Translations under genes and position numbers: made by a program
Shown: positions 19,905 through 29,252 of the stretch, piece by piece
Layout: every line of letters begins with the position of its first letter
Position numbering within the stretch: position 1 is the stretch's first letter
Notes under the pieces: generated by a model
The model's input: only the letters and a program-made list of their open reading frames with translations
What the model was told of the DNA's origin: nothing
The model's database searches: none
NCBI GenBank assembly: GCA_963738375.1
Contig: CAVTWL010000012.1
Location: 385,537-449,536, forward strand
Length of the DNA: 64,000 bases
Reading direction: 5' to 3'
Source of the DNA: Bog-159 sp963738375
GTDB taxonomy: Bacteria > Acidobacteriota > Terriglobia > Bryobacterales > Bryobacteraceae

Positions 19905-22742
19905 GTGGCGCATCTTTCGGATCGAGAAATTCCTTTGATTGACGACAAAAACTGGGATCGGCTGATGGCGCTGTTCGACCGGCTGCTGGCAGGGGAAACG
20001 CTCGAAAGGGTTGTCGCCTCGGAAGGCGATGGGGAGATCCGGGAGGCGGCCCGTAATCTTTGGATACATCATGGGATGGCTGCGCGGGAGAACTTCCTGG
20101 GCGACGCTCTGGACTTCGAGGTCCTGCCCGTTTTCGTGCCAGGCCACGTGTTGGTGAATCGCTTTCGCATCGAGCGGAAGCTAGGGAGCGGCGGCATGGG
20201 AGAGGTTTACCTGGCCAGCGACAACCGCATGGAGGAACGGGTGGCAATTAAGACCATTCCCCGGCTACTGGCGCCCTCACCGCCGATCCGGCGCCGCTTC
20301 GTTTCCGAAGTTCAGAACGCCCGCCGTGTCACGCATCCCAACATCTGCCGCATTCACGAGCTTTTCGAAGACGGCGAGACCGTATTCTTTTCCATGGAAT
20401 ACTTGCAGGGGCCGCTGCTCTCCGAGATGCTCGCCGAACAGAGTTTCAGACCGGACCGCGCGCGCCTTATCGTTCGCCAATTGGCGGAAGGCCTGCACTC
20501 AGCGCATCAAAAAGGTGTGGTGCACGGTGATTTCAAGCCGGGCAACGTTATCGTCATTTCGGGACCGCCAGAGCGGCCGGTGATCATGGATTTCGGTTTG
20601 GCGCGAGCGCTGGACCGGGCGGCGGCGGGCGCCGAAGTACAGCTCTCGCTGCGCGCGGGTTCGGTGGACTTCATGGCTCCCGAACTACACACTGGCGCAG
20701 CACCGAGCGTGCGATCGGACATTTACGCGTTCGGCAAAGTCGCGCAAGCCCTCTTACCTAATGAACGCATGTGGGGAGATTGTACAAGGCCCGCGCCGCG
20801 GGACCGGCCGCATACGCTGGCGCCAATAATCCGCCGTCTGGAGCCGAGCCATACGAGGCGCTACTTGATTACAGGGATAGGCCTTGCGTCGGCGGGGGCG
20901 GCCGGCTATTCTCTGCTGCCATTCCGCCGGAAGATCTTCACTTTGCCCTATCGGGCGCGGCTTCTGATTAACGGCTTTCGAGCGGCAGCCGGCGAACTGA
21001 GCGGCGCGACCCTGGCCCGCTCGATCCTTATCACGGCACTGCGCCAGTCGCCGCAAATGAATCCCATCGCCGACCAGGAGCTGATGCGGGTACTCCGCCG
21101 GCTAAAAGACAACGCCAACCTGCCGATTGCGGGCCGGCTTTTGCTTGACCTGCTGGCTCAGCTTCGCGCTGCATTCTGGTTGGATGCCGAGATGCGCCGG
21201 GCCGGCAGCCGCTATTCCTTGGACCTGCGGGTCTTGCGATCTTCCGACCGGGAGGTGGTGGCCGAATTTACCTTCCGCGACGTTCCAGGTTTGGGAGCGC
21301 TTGCTCAACAAGCGGCACTTTGGCTGCGCCGCGCGGCGGGAGAGTCGGGCCCATCCATCGCGTCGAGTTCGGCCGCCGTCAGTTCGTACACGTCGCGGGT
21401 TCCCGAGGCGCTTGAGAAGTATTACGACGGCATGGACCATTATGCCGTCGCCGAGATGGAACTGGCGCGGCCGTTGTTCGAAGAGGCCGTCCGGCTGGAC
21501 CCACAGTTTGCCCAGGCGCACAGCATGCTCGGCATGACGTTGAACCCGGCGCGCAGGTGTCAAGAGGCTTTCGAAGAAGCCGAAATCGCCTATCGACTGG
21601 CCGGCAACCTGCCTCCGCGCGAGAGGGGTTGGATTGCCGCGAATTACTATTCACTGACCAACGATCCGGAGAGAATTCTGGCTTCCGCCCGCGCCAACGT
21701 CGACTATTTCCCCGACGATCCGCGATTCCACAGAAACCTGGGTCAAAGTCTTTGGCGGGTGGGCGACACCGAAGGCGCAGTGACGGAGCACCGCAGAGCC
21801 CTCGACCTGGCGCCCGGCGACGACCTGCATGAAATGGATTACATCGACAGCCTCACCGCGGCTGGCCGGTTTGACGAGGCCCTGAAAGAGTTCCAGATAG
21901 CGACGGGCCGCGGTGTGCGGAATCGCTGGATTTACATCAGCGGCGGCTCCGCGCTGATGGGCCTGGAACGCTACGAGGAGGCCATCGCCGCATTCGGCAT
22001 GGAGCCGGAAGACCGCAGCAAGTACTTCGACATGGCTGGGGCGCGGGTGATGCTAGGCGACCTGGAGGGAGCGCTGGCTGCGGTAACGGAATTGGGAGGC
22101 GGATCGCACAATGCCGTCGAGACGCACCGCACCAACGAGTTTCTTTGCGGCCTCTACTACTTGATGGACCGCCCGCGTGAGGCGCAGCCGTTGGTGCGGC
22201 GGATGGCCGACCTGCCGGTTTGCCCGCCTATGGCCCGCTTTCTCGACTGCACGGCATTCTGGGCCTTCCACGTTGGCGACGATGCCGCGCTGGCGATGGT
22301 TCAGGAACGAATGAACGAGATTGTGCTTCGATGGCCGGGCAATGCCTATACCGAAGCAGTGGCGGAACATGCTGGCTCCCTGAAGGCCTGGCGCGCCGGG
22401 TCGCTGTCTGGCGGGGCAGTTCTCGAGGCGGTTTGCGGCAAGGCATATAGCATCTGGACGGTGTTCAATTGCGCCGAGTATCTGACACGCGGGAACCCGA
22501 AACTCGCGGAGCAGTATTGGGCCAGGGCTGACGCACACCGTGGAGACATCCTGGAACTGTGGTTTCCTGGCCTGCTTTTGATGCTCTGGATGGGACGCGC
22601 CGCCGCCGCACAGGAGCGCGGCGATCGCCGTGCCGCCGCGATGTATTCTAAGAAAGTTTTGGACCATTGGTCTAGAAGCAACCCGGGCTTGCGTGTGACG
22701 CTGGCTGCCCGGGCCATTTATGAAGCAAATCGATCCACCTAA
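19905..22742 (+). CDS. Membrane-anchored Ser/Thr protein kinase with C-terminal TPR domain
   Basis: 945 residues. The kinase domain spans about residues 85-290 with GSGGMGEVYLA (93-103), VAIK (Lys116), VVHGDFKPGNV (Asp209; HRD replaced by HGD) and IMDFGLA (Asp229). A transmembrane helix YLITGIGLASAGAAGYSLL follows near residues 320-340. The outer part has a module resembling the adenylate-cyclase/TolB-like input seen in related kinases, then TPR repeats from about residue 505 (LFEEAVRLDPQFAQAHSMLG, GAVTEHRRALDLAPGDD). GTG 19905 is the start, four bases after the sigma gene. The neighbouring ECF sigma is the likely phosphorylation target. Confidence 0.92.
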   Translation: MAHLSDREIPLIDDKNWDRLMALFDRLLAGETLERVVASEGDGEIREAARNLWIHHGMAARENFLGDALDFEVLPVFVPGHVLVNRFRIERKLGSGGMGEVYLASDNRMEERVAIKTIPRLLAPSPPIRRRFVSEVQNARRVTHPNICRIHELFEDGETVFFSMEYLQGPLLSEMLAEQSFRPDRARLIVRQLAEGLHSAHQKGVVHGDFKPGNVIVISGPPERPVIMDFGLARALDRAAAGAEVQLSLRAGSVDFMAPELHTGAAPSVRSDIYAFGKVAQALLPNERMWGDCTRPAPRDRPHTLAPIIRRLEPSHTRRYLITGIGLASAGAAGYSLLPFRRKIFTLPYRARLLINGFRAAAGELSGATLARSILITALRQSPQMNPIADQELMRVLRRLKDNANLPIAGRLLLDLLAQLRAAFWLDAEMRRAGSRYSLDLRVLRSSDREVVAEFTFRDVPGLGALAQQAALWLRRAAGESGPSIASSSAAVSSYTSRVPEALEKYYDGMDHYAVAEMELARPLFEEAVRLDPQFAQAHSMLGMTLNPARRCQEAFEEAEIAYRLAGNLPPRERGWIAANYYSLTNDPERILASARANVDYFPDDPRFHRNLGQSLWRVGDTEGAVTEHRRALDLAPGDDLHEMDYIDSLTAAGRFDEALKEFQIATGRGVRNRWIYISGGSALMGLERYEEAIAAFGMEPEDRSKYFDMAGARVMLGDLEGALAAVTELGGGSHNAVETHRTNEFLCGLYYLMDRPREAQPLVRRMADLPVCPPMARFLDCTAFWAFHVGDDAALAMVQERMNEIVLRWPGNAYTEAVAEHAGSLKAWRAGSLSGGAVLEAVCGKAYSIWTVFNCAEYLTRGNPKLAEQYWARADAHRGDILELWFPGLLLMLWMGRAAAAQERGDRRAAAMYSKKVLDHWSRSNPGLRVTLAARAIYEANRST

Positions 22743-22754
22743 AGGAGAAAACGA

Positions 22755-23474
22755 ATGTACGACTTGTGGTTTACCATTGGCGCCGCCGTTATGGATCCCA
22801 ATCTGGTCACGGATCTGTTGGGGAAGGCCCCAGTGTTCAATATCGTTAGCCGCCTGATTGTCGAGTGGTCTGATCTGCCGCTACCAAAAGGGGCGTTTTA
22901 CCCCCCCGCAAGCGATTCCATCACTGCCGGGGTGTTGGACGCGACCTCGACCGCCACGATCCGAAAGGAAATCCGAACCTATTTGGAAAACAATCCGGTA
23001 CCGCAACACAGCCCCATACCGCCCATCTCTATCTATACGGCCGGGAAGATGTGCCAGCTTCTGAACGTGCCGGACAACAAACGCTTTCTGCAGGTTCTCG
23101 GTCCAACTACCGATAATCCTCCAACCGGTCTTAATCAGGCATATAAGAACGCATTGGCGGCTGTAGTAGGCTCCAATCCTGCGAACTTCAGTACCGGCTT
23201 TGCCGGGTTTCTGGGTCTTCTGGCCATCGACAACCGGCTTGCCGGAAAGGTGGATACGCCGGGCGATCCCGACCTGATTCAAGCGGCCAAAGAGTTCGGG
23301 CTCAGCAACGACGCAACCTCCAACGAGCGCAAGGTACTCGCCGCTTACGCCACCGATCCAGCGTTCACCACGGCGCAAAGCCTTCTTACTAACGGAACCG
23401 ATGGGCCGTGGCGTACCAGTTGTGGCGATCAGTTTCTTTTCTGGAGTCCCCAAAATGCCCACGCCATCATGTAA
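22755..23474 (+). CDS. Unrecognised 239-residue protein in sigma-kinase operon
   Basis: I do not recognise this protein. The start ATG 22755 has a strong AAAGGAG site, 12 bases after the kinase stop, so it belongs to the sigma-kinase operon. It has no clear signal peptide. The composition is rich in Pro, Asn and Thr; recognisable stretches are TATIRKEIRTYLENNPVPQ, YTAGKMCQLLNVPDNKRFL and FAGFLGLLAIDNRLAG. No transmembrane helix or catalytic motif is evident. Its end overlaps the next gene by 20 bases, which suggests translational coupling. It may be the output or a partner of that gene; this is inference. Confidence 0.7.
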   Translation: MYDLWFTIGAAVMDPNLVTDLLGKAPVFNIVSRLIVEWSDLPLPKGAFYPPASDSITAGVLDATSTATIRKEIRTYLENNPVPQHSPIPPISIYTAGKMCQLLNVPDNKRFLQVLGPTTDNPPTGLNQAYKNALAAVVGSNPANFSTGFAGFLGLLAIDNRLAGKVDTPGDPDLIQAAKEFGLSNDATSNERKVLAAYATDPAFTTAQSLLTNGTDGPWRTSCGDQFLFWSPQNAHAIM

Positions 23475-24888
23475 GGCCATCGTTCTGCTGGTGGCCGCCG
23501 CGAGACTCGCGTGCGGCCAAACTTTCGGTCTACTCGAGGGACGGGCGTTCACGCCACATACTCACATCCCGAGCGCCGGAGACCCCAATCTGGATGCGTT
23601 GTTAGCGTCACCCTTGAACGCCGAGTTCAAGCAGATCGACGTGACCCGCAGCCTCCTCTTGTGGGATTGCGGCAGCGGCTCCACATGGTGCGGCGATGCG
23701 AGGTTTAGTTTTACTTCGATTTTCCCGAAGGCGGCCACGCTTGGTTATCCCGACGCGAAGCGATTCCTCAAGAGCTGGTATGACGCGACAAAAAAGGCCG
23801 ATCGCGCTTACGGGGCATTTCCACGGCTTTTAGGGCCATGGAAAGGGGACCTGGACGGTAAAGCGATGCCGTTCCGCTTACTGGCTATCGTCAACCGGAT
23901 GGATCTTGCCCAATGGAACGACAAGGATAAGGGTAAGGATGGTAGGTGGGAGAACGCGGAAGTGCGCTTCGTTTATGGGCCGGTCTTAAATGCCCAGGGA
24001 GCAAGCCCACCGGGTTTTGAACTCATTGTCGAGTTTGTCTTGCCGCCCTCTGGATGGGCCGAATTCCGGAAATTGGCCGAAGCTTGGCGGTCTTTGTCGG
24101 ATAACGGCGGCGCGCCGTTCGCCGACAGGTTAATGAGTGTCCTAAAGGCAAGCAATTTCGACAAATCGCAAGGCGCGAGGATGCGTTTGAATTATGAGCA
24201 GAGTGGCGCGCAGTGGCTGTTGGCACAGTGGGACTTTCAGACTCGCCTCGACCAGGCTAGAGACGGAGAAGTTAAACCTTCTGCGCTAACGGACGAAATT
24301 TCTGCGGCGTATTGGAATTCCAAGCCGGGCTCGCGTGAATACGACGAGTACATCAAGCTATGGCCGCTCATCGATTACGACGTTCCAAAGGAGGGTATCC
24401 GCGTACCGTCGGCGATGCTCGCCAATTCGTCAATCGCCTACCATTCCGACGACCCTGCCATGCCCACCCCAATGAACCGCTGCGTCATTACTCCCGCCAT
24501 TCGCGATACTTTGGCGCTGCAGCGTTGTTCTGGCTGCCACGGCTCGGAATCCGGAACGGCAAACAAGCATATTTCGAACCGCCTGGCTAACGCCTCGTCG
24601 GCCTTATCCCCGTTTCTTACGGGAGGAAATTTGAGGCCCCTGATCGAGGATTTATACAGGGTCTTGCCTAACGCGGTCTTTGCGACACAAGTCTGCTTCC
24701 AAACCTTCGCCGGCCTTCCCCCGGCGCCCACCGTTTGCAACCAACAAACGACGTACTGCGAGATGCGTTACTACAACGATCTGGCGCGCCGGTCCTTGTT
24801 TTTGGCGTCTCTGTTGGCGGCGGCCGACAGGCCAGAATCGGGTACGCTGCTGCAACTTAGGGCATTTCGCACGGACTTCCCGGACTAG
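23455..24888 (+). CDS. Unrecognised secreted protein with one CxxCH haem motif
   Basis: 477 residues starting at ATG 23455. The N terminus (AIVLLVAAARLACGQ) looks like a signal sequence. The body shows FPKAATLGYPDAKRFLKSWYDA, FRLLAIVNRMDLAQWNDKDK and FELIVEFVLPPSGWAEF. Near residue 360 a single CSGCHG motif with surrounding histidines suggests covalent haem binding in the periplasm. It also has a Cys-rich tail (CFQTF, VCNQQTTYCEM). I know no named family for certain. It is the last gene of the ECF sigma - kinase - unknown operon and is probably under that sigma's control. Confidence 0.7.
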   Translation: MPTPSCKAIVLLVAAARLACGQTFGLLEGRAFTPHTHIPSAGDPNLDALLASPLNAEFKQIDVTRSLLLWDCGSGSTWCGDARFSFTSIFPKAATLGYPDAKRFLKSWYDATKKADRAYGAFPRLLGPWKGDLDGKAMPFRLLAIVNRMDLAQWNDKDKGKDGRWENAEVRFVYGPVLNAQGASPPGFELIVEFVLPPSGWAEFRKLAEAWRSLSDNGGAPFADRLMSVLKASNFDKSQGARMRLNYEQSGAQWLLAQWDFQTRLDQARDGEVKPSALTDEISAAYWNSKPGSREYDEYIKLWPLIDYDVPKEGIRVPSAMLANSSIAYHSDDPAMPTPMNRCVITPAIRDTLALQRCSGCHGSESGTANKHISNRLANASSALSPFLTGGNLRPLIEDLYRVLPNAVFATQVCFQTFAGLPPAPTVCNQQTTYCEMRYYNDLARRSLFLASLLAAADRPESGTLLQLRAFRTDFPD

Positions 24889-24915
24889 CAGTTCGGGGAT
24901 GCCGATGATGCGGGA

Positions 24916-24992
24916 TGGTACGCCCGAGTGGATTCGAACCACCGACCTTTTGCTCCGGAGGCAAACGCTCTATCCAGCTGAGCTACGGGCGC
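24916..24992 (-). tRNA. tRNA-Arg (anticodon CCG), CCA encoded
   Basis: Read on the minus strand from 24992, the cloverleaf is complete: acceptor GCGCCCG paired with CGGGCGT (one G-U pair), D-arm GCTC...GAGC, anticodon stem TTTGC/GCAAA with loop CTCCGGA (anticodon CCG), T-arm with TTCGAAT, discriminator A and an encoded CCA at 24918-24916. It decodes CGG arginine codons, which are frequent in the neighbouring genes. It lies between two plus-strand genes on the opposite strand and so has its own promoter, near 25000-25050. Confidence 0.95.
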
Positions 24993-25053
24993 ACAATAAA
25001 CGCGTTTCTCCATTGTAGCCGAATTGCGATAGCCTGATTGCGAGGAGACTGGC

Positions 25054-26596
25054 ATGGACGACTCCGTTAACCGGCAGCTTTCGCGGCGCGCGTTCACCGG
25101 CGCGGCCGCTACCTTCATGATCGTGCCGCGGCATGTGTTGGGGGCGCCGTTTGTCGCACCCAGCGACCGCATCACCCTCGCCACCATCGGGCTGGGGCGC
25201 CAGGGCCAGGCCATCACCATGGAATTGCTGGCGCGGCCGGACGTTCAGGTGGTCGCGGTGTGCGACTGCAACCGGTTCAGCAAAGACTACGCGGAGTATG
25301 GCGAAAACGATCTGCTGAAATCGGCGCGCGCGCTGCTCGGGCCGGGTTACGAAAATTGGGGCGCCGACCTGGCGTCACCGGGATTTGCGCAGCTCACGCA
25401 CGAGTTCCGCACCAGCCTGGGGATGGGCGGACGCGAGCCCGCCAAGCGCCTGATCGAGGCGTATTACGGGGCGCGCAAGGGCGGCAGCGGATCGTACCAG
25501 GGTTGCGCCGCTTACAACGATTATCGCGACCTGCTGGCCAAAGAAAAGGATCTCGACGCCGTTTACGTGGCCACGCCGGACCACTGGCACGCGCCCATTT
25601 CGCTGGCCGCCATGCAGCGGCACAAGCACGTGCTTTGTCAAAAGCCGATGGCGCACACGATTGGCGATGCGCGGCGCATGGCGAAGGCCGCCCGCGAAAC
25701 TAAGGTGGCAACCTCGCTGCCCGTAAACAATCCGTCGAGCGAACGCGACGAAACTGATCTCGGAATGGATCGCCGACGGAGCCATAGGCGCGGTACGCCA
25801 AGTCCACAACTGGTCGAGCCGGCCGTTCTGGCCGCAGGGGATCGCGCGGCCGGCGGAGGCGCAGCCGGTGCCCGAGGGATTGGACTGGAACCTTTGGCTC
25901 GGGCCCGCGGCGGAGCGTCCCTTCAACCATGCCTACCTGCCGTTCGTGTGGCGCGGCTGGTACGATTTCGGCTGCGGTTCGTTCGGCGATATGGGGTGCT
26001 ACAGTTTCGCGGGCGTGTTTAAGATCTTGGGGCTCACCCCCCCCACCGCCGTGGAAGCCTGTTCCAGCGAATCGTTCGACGAGAGCTACCCGAAGGCGTC
26101 GATTGTGCACCTGGACTATCCGGCGGTGGGCAACCGCCGCGAGGTGCGCATGTCCTGGTACGACGGGGGGCTGCGGCCGGAACGTCCGGCGGGCTTGCGC
26201 GCCGAAGACCGCCATTTCTTCGAGGCGGGTGAAGACAACGAAGGCATCCTTTACGAAGGCGATAAAGGTTTCATCCTGGCGGGTTTCAACGGCAACAATC
26301 CGCGCGTTTATCCGGAGTCGAAAAAATATCAGCCGCCGGCGCGCCGGCCGCGTGGGGATCGCCCCCGCGATCTGGCCATCGATCAATTCGTGGCCGCGTG
26401 CAAGGGAGGCGCGCCGGCGCCGCTGGCAAATTTCGAGGTACAGAGTCCGGTGACGGAGGCGTTCTTGCTTGGATGTATCGCGCAGCGGTTTCCGGGCGAG
26501 CGGATCGAGTGGATTTCGGGGGCGATGCGCATCGCCAATTCGGAAAAACTCAACGCTTTCGTGGATCCGCCCGCGCGCAGCGGATTCTCCGCATGA
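25054..26596 (+). CDS. Tat-exported Gfo/Idh/MocA oxidoreductase (one frameshift)
   Basis: About 514 residues if a +1 break near 25742 is bridged. The leader LSRRAFTGAAATFMIVP is a twin-arginine signal. The Rossmann part follows with TIGLGRQGQAI, VQVVAVCDCN and DAVYVATPDHWHAPISLAAM, then the Gfo/Idh lysine motif CQKPMAHTI. The second half (LDWNLWLGPAAERPFNHAYLPF, YDFGCGSFGDMGCY) is typical of the large exported acidobacterial and planctomycete members. These NAD(P)-dependent enzymes oxidise or epimerise sugars; the substrate is unknown. At the break, removing one base from GCGAACGCG restores the reading. Confidence 0.88.
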
Positions 26597-26608
26597 CCGC
26601 CGGGCGGC

Positions 26609-27058
26609 CTACTCCGAGGCGCCGCCAAGAGCGTCTTTGATGACGGCGCCCAGTTCCAGAAAGCTTTCCAATTCCGACGGCTTGTTGAAATAGGCCGAAG
26701 CGCCCCACCTGAGGGCATCCTCGCGGTCTCGCATGGCCAGCGAGGAGCTCATCACGATGACCGGCACGCGATGCCATTTCACGCTGGTCCGGACGCGGCG
26801 CAGAATCTCGTCTCCGCCGATACGCGGCAAATTAAGGTCCAGGACGGCGAGCGCCGGGCACGGGGCGGTCTGGTCCGCTTCCACTCCTTCAATAAAACGA
26901 ATGGCTTCTTCGCCGTCGTTCACCACGCGAACGTCGAAACCGAGCCCATAATGCTCCAGCGCCAGCCGAATCAATCCCACGTCAGCGGCGTTATCTTCCG
27001 CAATGAGAACGGTCTTGAGACCAGTTCTGTACGACTCGTCACGCAGGTATTCGCCCAT
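26609..27058 (-). CDS. Single-domain response regulator
   Basis: 149 residues forming one receiver domain: TVLIAEDNAADVGLIRLAL, phosphoacceptor Asp74 in LAVLDLNLPR, then VIVMSSS and Lys126 in SAYFNKPSE. The insertion RFIEGVEADQTAPCP is typical of the Rcp1-like subgroup that pairs with phytochrome or hybrid kinases. There is no output domain, so it probably relays phosphate or acts by protein contact. It is divergent from the NtrC-type regulator, separated by 62 bases, with a kinase gene two genes away that could serve both. Confidence 0.92.
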   Translation of the reverse strand: MGEYLRDESYRTGLKTVLIAEDNAADVGLIRLALEHYGLGFDVRVVNDGEEAIRFIEGVEADQTAPCPALAVLDLNLPRIGGDEILRRVRTSVKWHRVPVIVMSSSLAMRDREDALRWGASAYFNKPSELESFLELGAVIKDALGGASE

Positions 27059-27120
27059 CCGCTCTTAGTATAGGGCGTTAGTACTTTTTTGGCACTGACG
27101 GTTCAGATAAACTGGTACTT

Positions 27121-28545
27121 ATGAATCCAAACGGTCCCCAAATCCGTGTATTGGTCGTGGACGATGAAGACGACCAGCGTCAGATGCTGGCCGAAATCGT
27201 CGCGGGGCTCGGTTTTGCGGTGCAGGCGGCGGCCGATGGGCAAGAGGCCATGGAGTGCCAGGCAGCCACGGCAGCCGATGTAATTGTCACGGACCTGATG
27301 ATGCCTCGGTTGGATGGTTTCGGCTTGCTGCGGGGCTTACAGGCGTTGGGCGACTCCACGCCGACCATCGTGCTGACGGCGTTCGGAAATATCGAAAAAG
27401 CGATTTCGGTAGTGCATGACCTGAAGGCGTTCTGGTTTCTGGAAAAGCCGGTGCAGCCAAGCATATTGCGCGCGCTGCTGGAGCGGGCCGCCACCCAGAA
27501 ACGGCTGATCGCCGAAACCAGTTTGCTCCAGCGGCAGTTGAGCCATCAAGGGGTATTGTGTGATCTGGTGGGCAGTTCCCCGGTGATGCGCCAGCTTTAT
27601 TCGTTGATCAGCCAGGTTGCGCCGACATCGGCGTCGGTGCTGATCACCGGTGAGAGTGGAACCGGAAAGGAGTTGGTGGCGCGCGCGCTGCACCGCATGA
27701 GCCCGCGGTCGGGCGGCCCGTTCATCGCGATTAATTGCGCGGCGCTGCCTGAGAGTCTGATCGAGAGCGAATTGTTCGGGCACGAAAAGGGCGCGTTCAC
27801 CGGCGCCGTGGAACGTCATGCTGGCTGCTTCGAGCAAGCCAACAATGGCACTGTGCTGCTCGACGAGATCGGCGATATGCCCATCGGCACGCAGGCCAAA
27901 CTGCTGCGCGTACTCGAAGATGGAAAAGTTCGGCGACTCGGCGGAAAAATGGAATTGCCGGTTCAGGTGCGCATCGTCGCGGCGACCAATCGCGCGCCCG
28001 ATCAGGCGATCATCGATAAACACATGCGTGAGGATTTGTATTACCGCCTGAGCGTTTTCCATCTTGCTTTGCCGCCTCTCCGGGACCGAAAAGAGGACAT
28101 TCCGGCGCTATGCGACGCTTTGTTGGTGGACTTGAACCGCAAGCACGATTGCCGCGTGGCGGGCCTGGACGCCGAAGTGCTGGCGCGTTTTCAAAGATCC
28201 ACCTGGCCGGGGAACGTGCGGCAGTTGCGCAACCTCCTGGAGCGCGCGGTAATTATCGCCGGTGAGGGGCTGGTCATGTCGCGCCACTTACCGCCGGAAG
28301 CGCCATCCACTCCCCCGGGCACAACCGAAGCTCCCGCTGCCGCAGCGTCGGATGACGGCGATACCATTCATTTTCGCGTGGGACCGCAGATTGCAGAACT
28401 CGAGGAGGAGTACATTAGGTTGGTCTTGAAGCATACCAACAACAATAGGACTCGCGCCGCGGAAATACTCGGAATCAGCCTGCGTACGCTCCAGAATCGC
28501 CTGGCAAGCCCATTGAACAAAAGTAAGAGCATGGTCGCCGAGTAA
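27121..28545 (+). CDS. NtrC-type sigma-54-dependent response regulator
   Basis: 474 residues in three domains. The receiver domain has phosphoacceptor Asp58 (VTDLMMPRLDG), Thr86 and Lys109. The AAA+ domain has Walker A GESGTGKE (177-184), the sigma-54 contact loop GAFTGA (224-229), LLDEIGDMP and the R-finger region PLRDRKEDIP. The Fis-type helix-turn-helix at the C terminus reads NNRTRAAEILGISLRTLQNRL. It activates sigma-54 promoters after phosphorylation, probably by the kinase encoded 12 bases downstream. Target genes are unknown. Confidence 0.95.
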   Translation: MNPNGPQIRVLVVDDEDDQRQMLAEIVAGLGFAVQAAADGQEAMECQAATAADVIVTDLMMPRLDGFGLLRGLQALGDSTPTIVLTAFGNIEKAISVVHDLKAFWFLEKPVQPSILRALLERAATQKRLIAETSLLQRQLSHQGVLCDLVGSSPVMRQLYSLISQVAPTSASVLITGESGTGKELVARALHRMSPRSGGPFIAINCAALPESLIESELFGHEKGAFTGAVERHAGCFEQANNGTVLLDEIGDMPIGTQAKLLRVLEDGKVRRLGGKMELPVQVRIVAATNRAPDQAIIDKHMREDLYYRLSVFHLALPPLRDRKEDIPALCDALLVDLNRKHDCRVAGLDAEVLARFQRSTWPGNVRQLRNLLERAVIIAGEGLVMSRHLPPEAPSTPPGTTEAPAAAASDDGDTIHFRVGPQIAELEEEYIRLVLKHTNNNRTRAAEILGISLRTLQNRLASPLNKSKSMVAE

Positions 28546-28557
28546 GGAGCGGTGGCC

Positions 28558-29238
28558 ATGGACTGTTCGCAAAACCAGCGTTTTCTCGACCGCGCCGTTC
28601 ACGACCTACGGGCCGCTCTGCGCGGTATCGCGGCTCCCGCCGCGATGTTATCCGCCGAGTGGTCCAGCCGCTTCGACGAGGAAGCCAAGGGCCGCCTTGC
28701 CATGGTTCTGGACGGCGTGTCCAGAATCGAGACCCTGGCGAAATCTCTTGCGGATTATTCCATGGCGCAATGCGTGGAAACTTCTTCCTTCGTCGCGCTG
28801 CCGCTGGCAAGCGCCTTTCAAGTGGCCAAGGCCGCGCTGCGGGCGCGTATTCAGGATACCGGGGCGGGCATACACTGCGCGGTTCTGCCGAACATTGCGG
28901 CCGACCACGGGCAACTTGCCGTGCTTTTCCGCTGTTTGCTCAGCAATGCGCTGGAATATCGCAGCGCCGCAAATCCGGCAATTGAGGTCGGCGCTGTGCA
29001 ATCCGGCAGCGAGTGGAGTTTCGCGGTACGTGATAATGGCGTGGGCATCTCGCCCCAGTATTTTGAGCGCATCTTCCAGCCTTTTGAACGCTTGCAGCGC
29101 GGGACCGCCGGCGCGGGTCTTGGGCTGACCATCTGCAAGGCCATCGTCGAAGGCCACGGGGGCCGAATCTGGGTGGAATCGCAGGAGAATCAAGGCGCGA
29201 CCTTCTTCTTCACGCTACCCGCCGAAGTCTGCGTCTAA
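28558..29238 (+). CDS. Soluble sensor histidine kinase without sensor domain
   Basis: 226 residues. The H-box is at the very N terminus (AVHDLRAALRG, His15), followed by a dimerisation helix pair and a HATPase domain with N box LLSNALEY, G1 DNGVGI, F box FERIFQPFERL and G2 GAGLGLTICKAIVEGHGG. The HDLR-type H-box resembles phytochrome-class kinases. No transmembrane or sensory domain is present, so input must come from a partner protein. ATG 28558 has a GGAG site; GTG 28552 is an alternative. It follows the NtrC gene in the same operon. Confidence 0.92.
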   Translation: MDCSQNQRFLDRAVHDLRAALRGIAAPAAMLSAEWSSRFDEEAKGRLAMVLDGVSRIETLAKSLADYSMAQCVETSSFVALPLASAFQVAKAALRARIQDTGAGIHCAVLPNIAADHGQLAVLFRCLLSNALEYRSAANPAIEVGAVQSGSEWSFAVRDNGVGISPQYFERIFQPFERLQRGTAGAGLGLTICKAIVEGHGGRIWVESQENQGATFFFTLPAEVCV

Positions 29239-29252
29239 TAGGCGCACCGCTT

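Noticed and set aside
24889..25053. Rho-independent terminator near the tRNA
   Set aside because: No GC-rich hairpin followed by a T-run was found on either strand apart from the tRNA itself.
27070..27105. Sigma-54 promoter before the NtrC-type gene (TGGCAC followed by TTC)
   Set aside because: The GG is present, but the base pair ten positions later is TC and not GC, so the -24/-12 consensus is not met.
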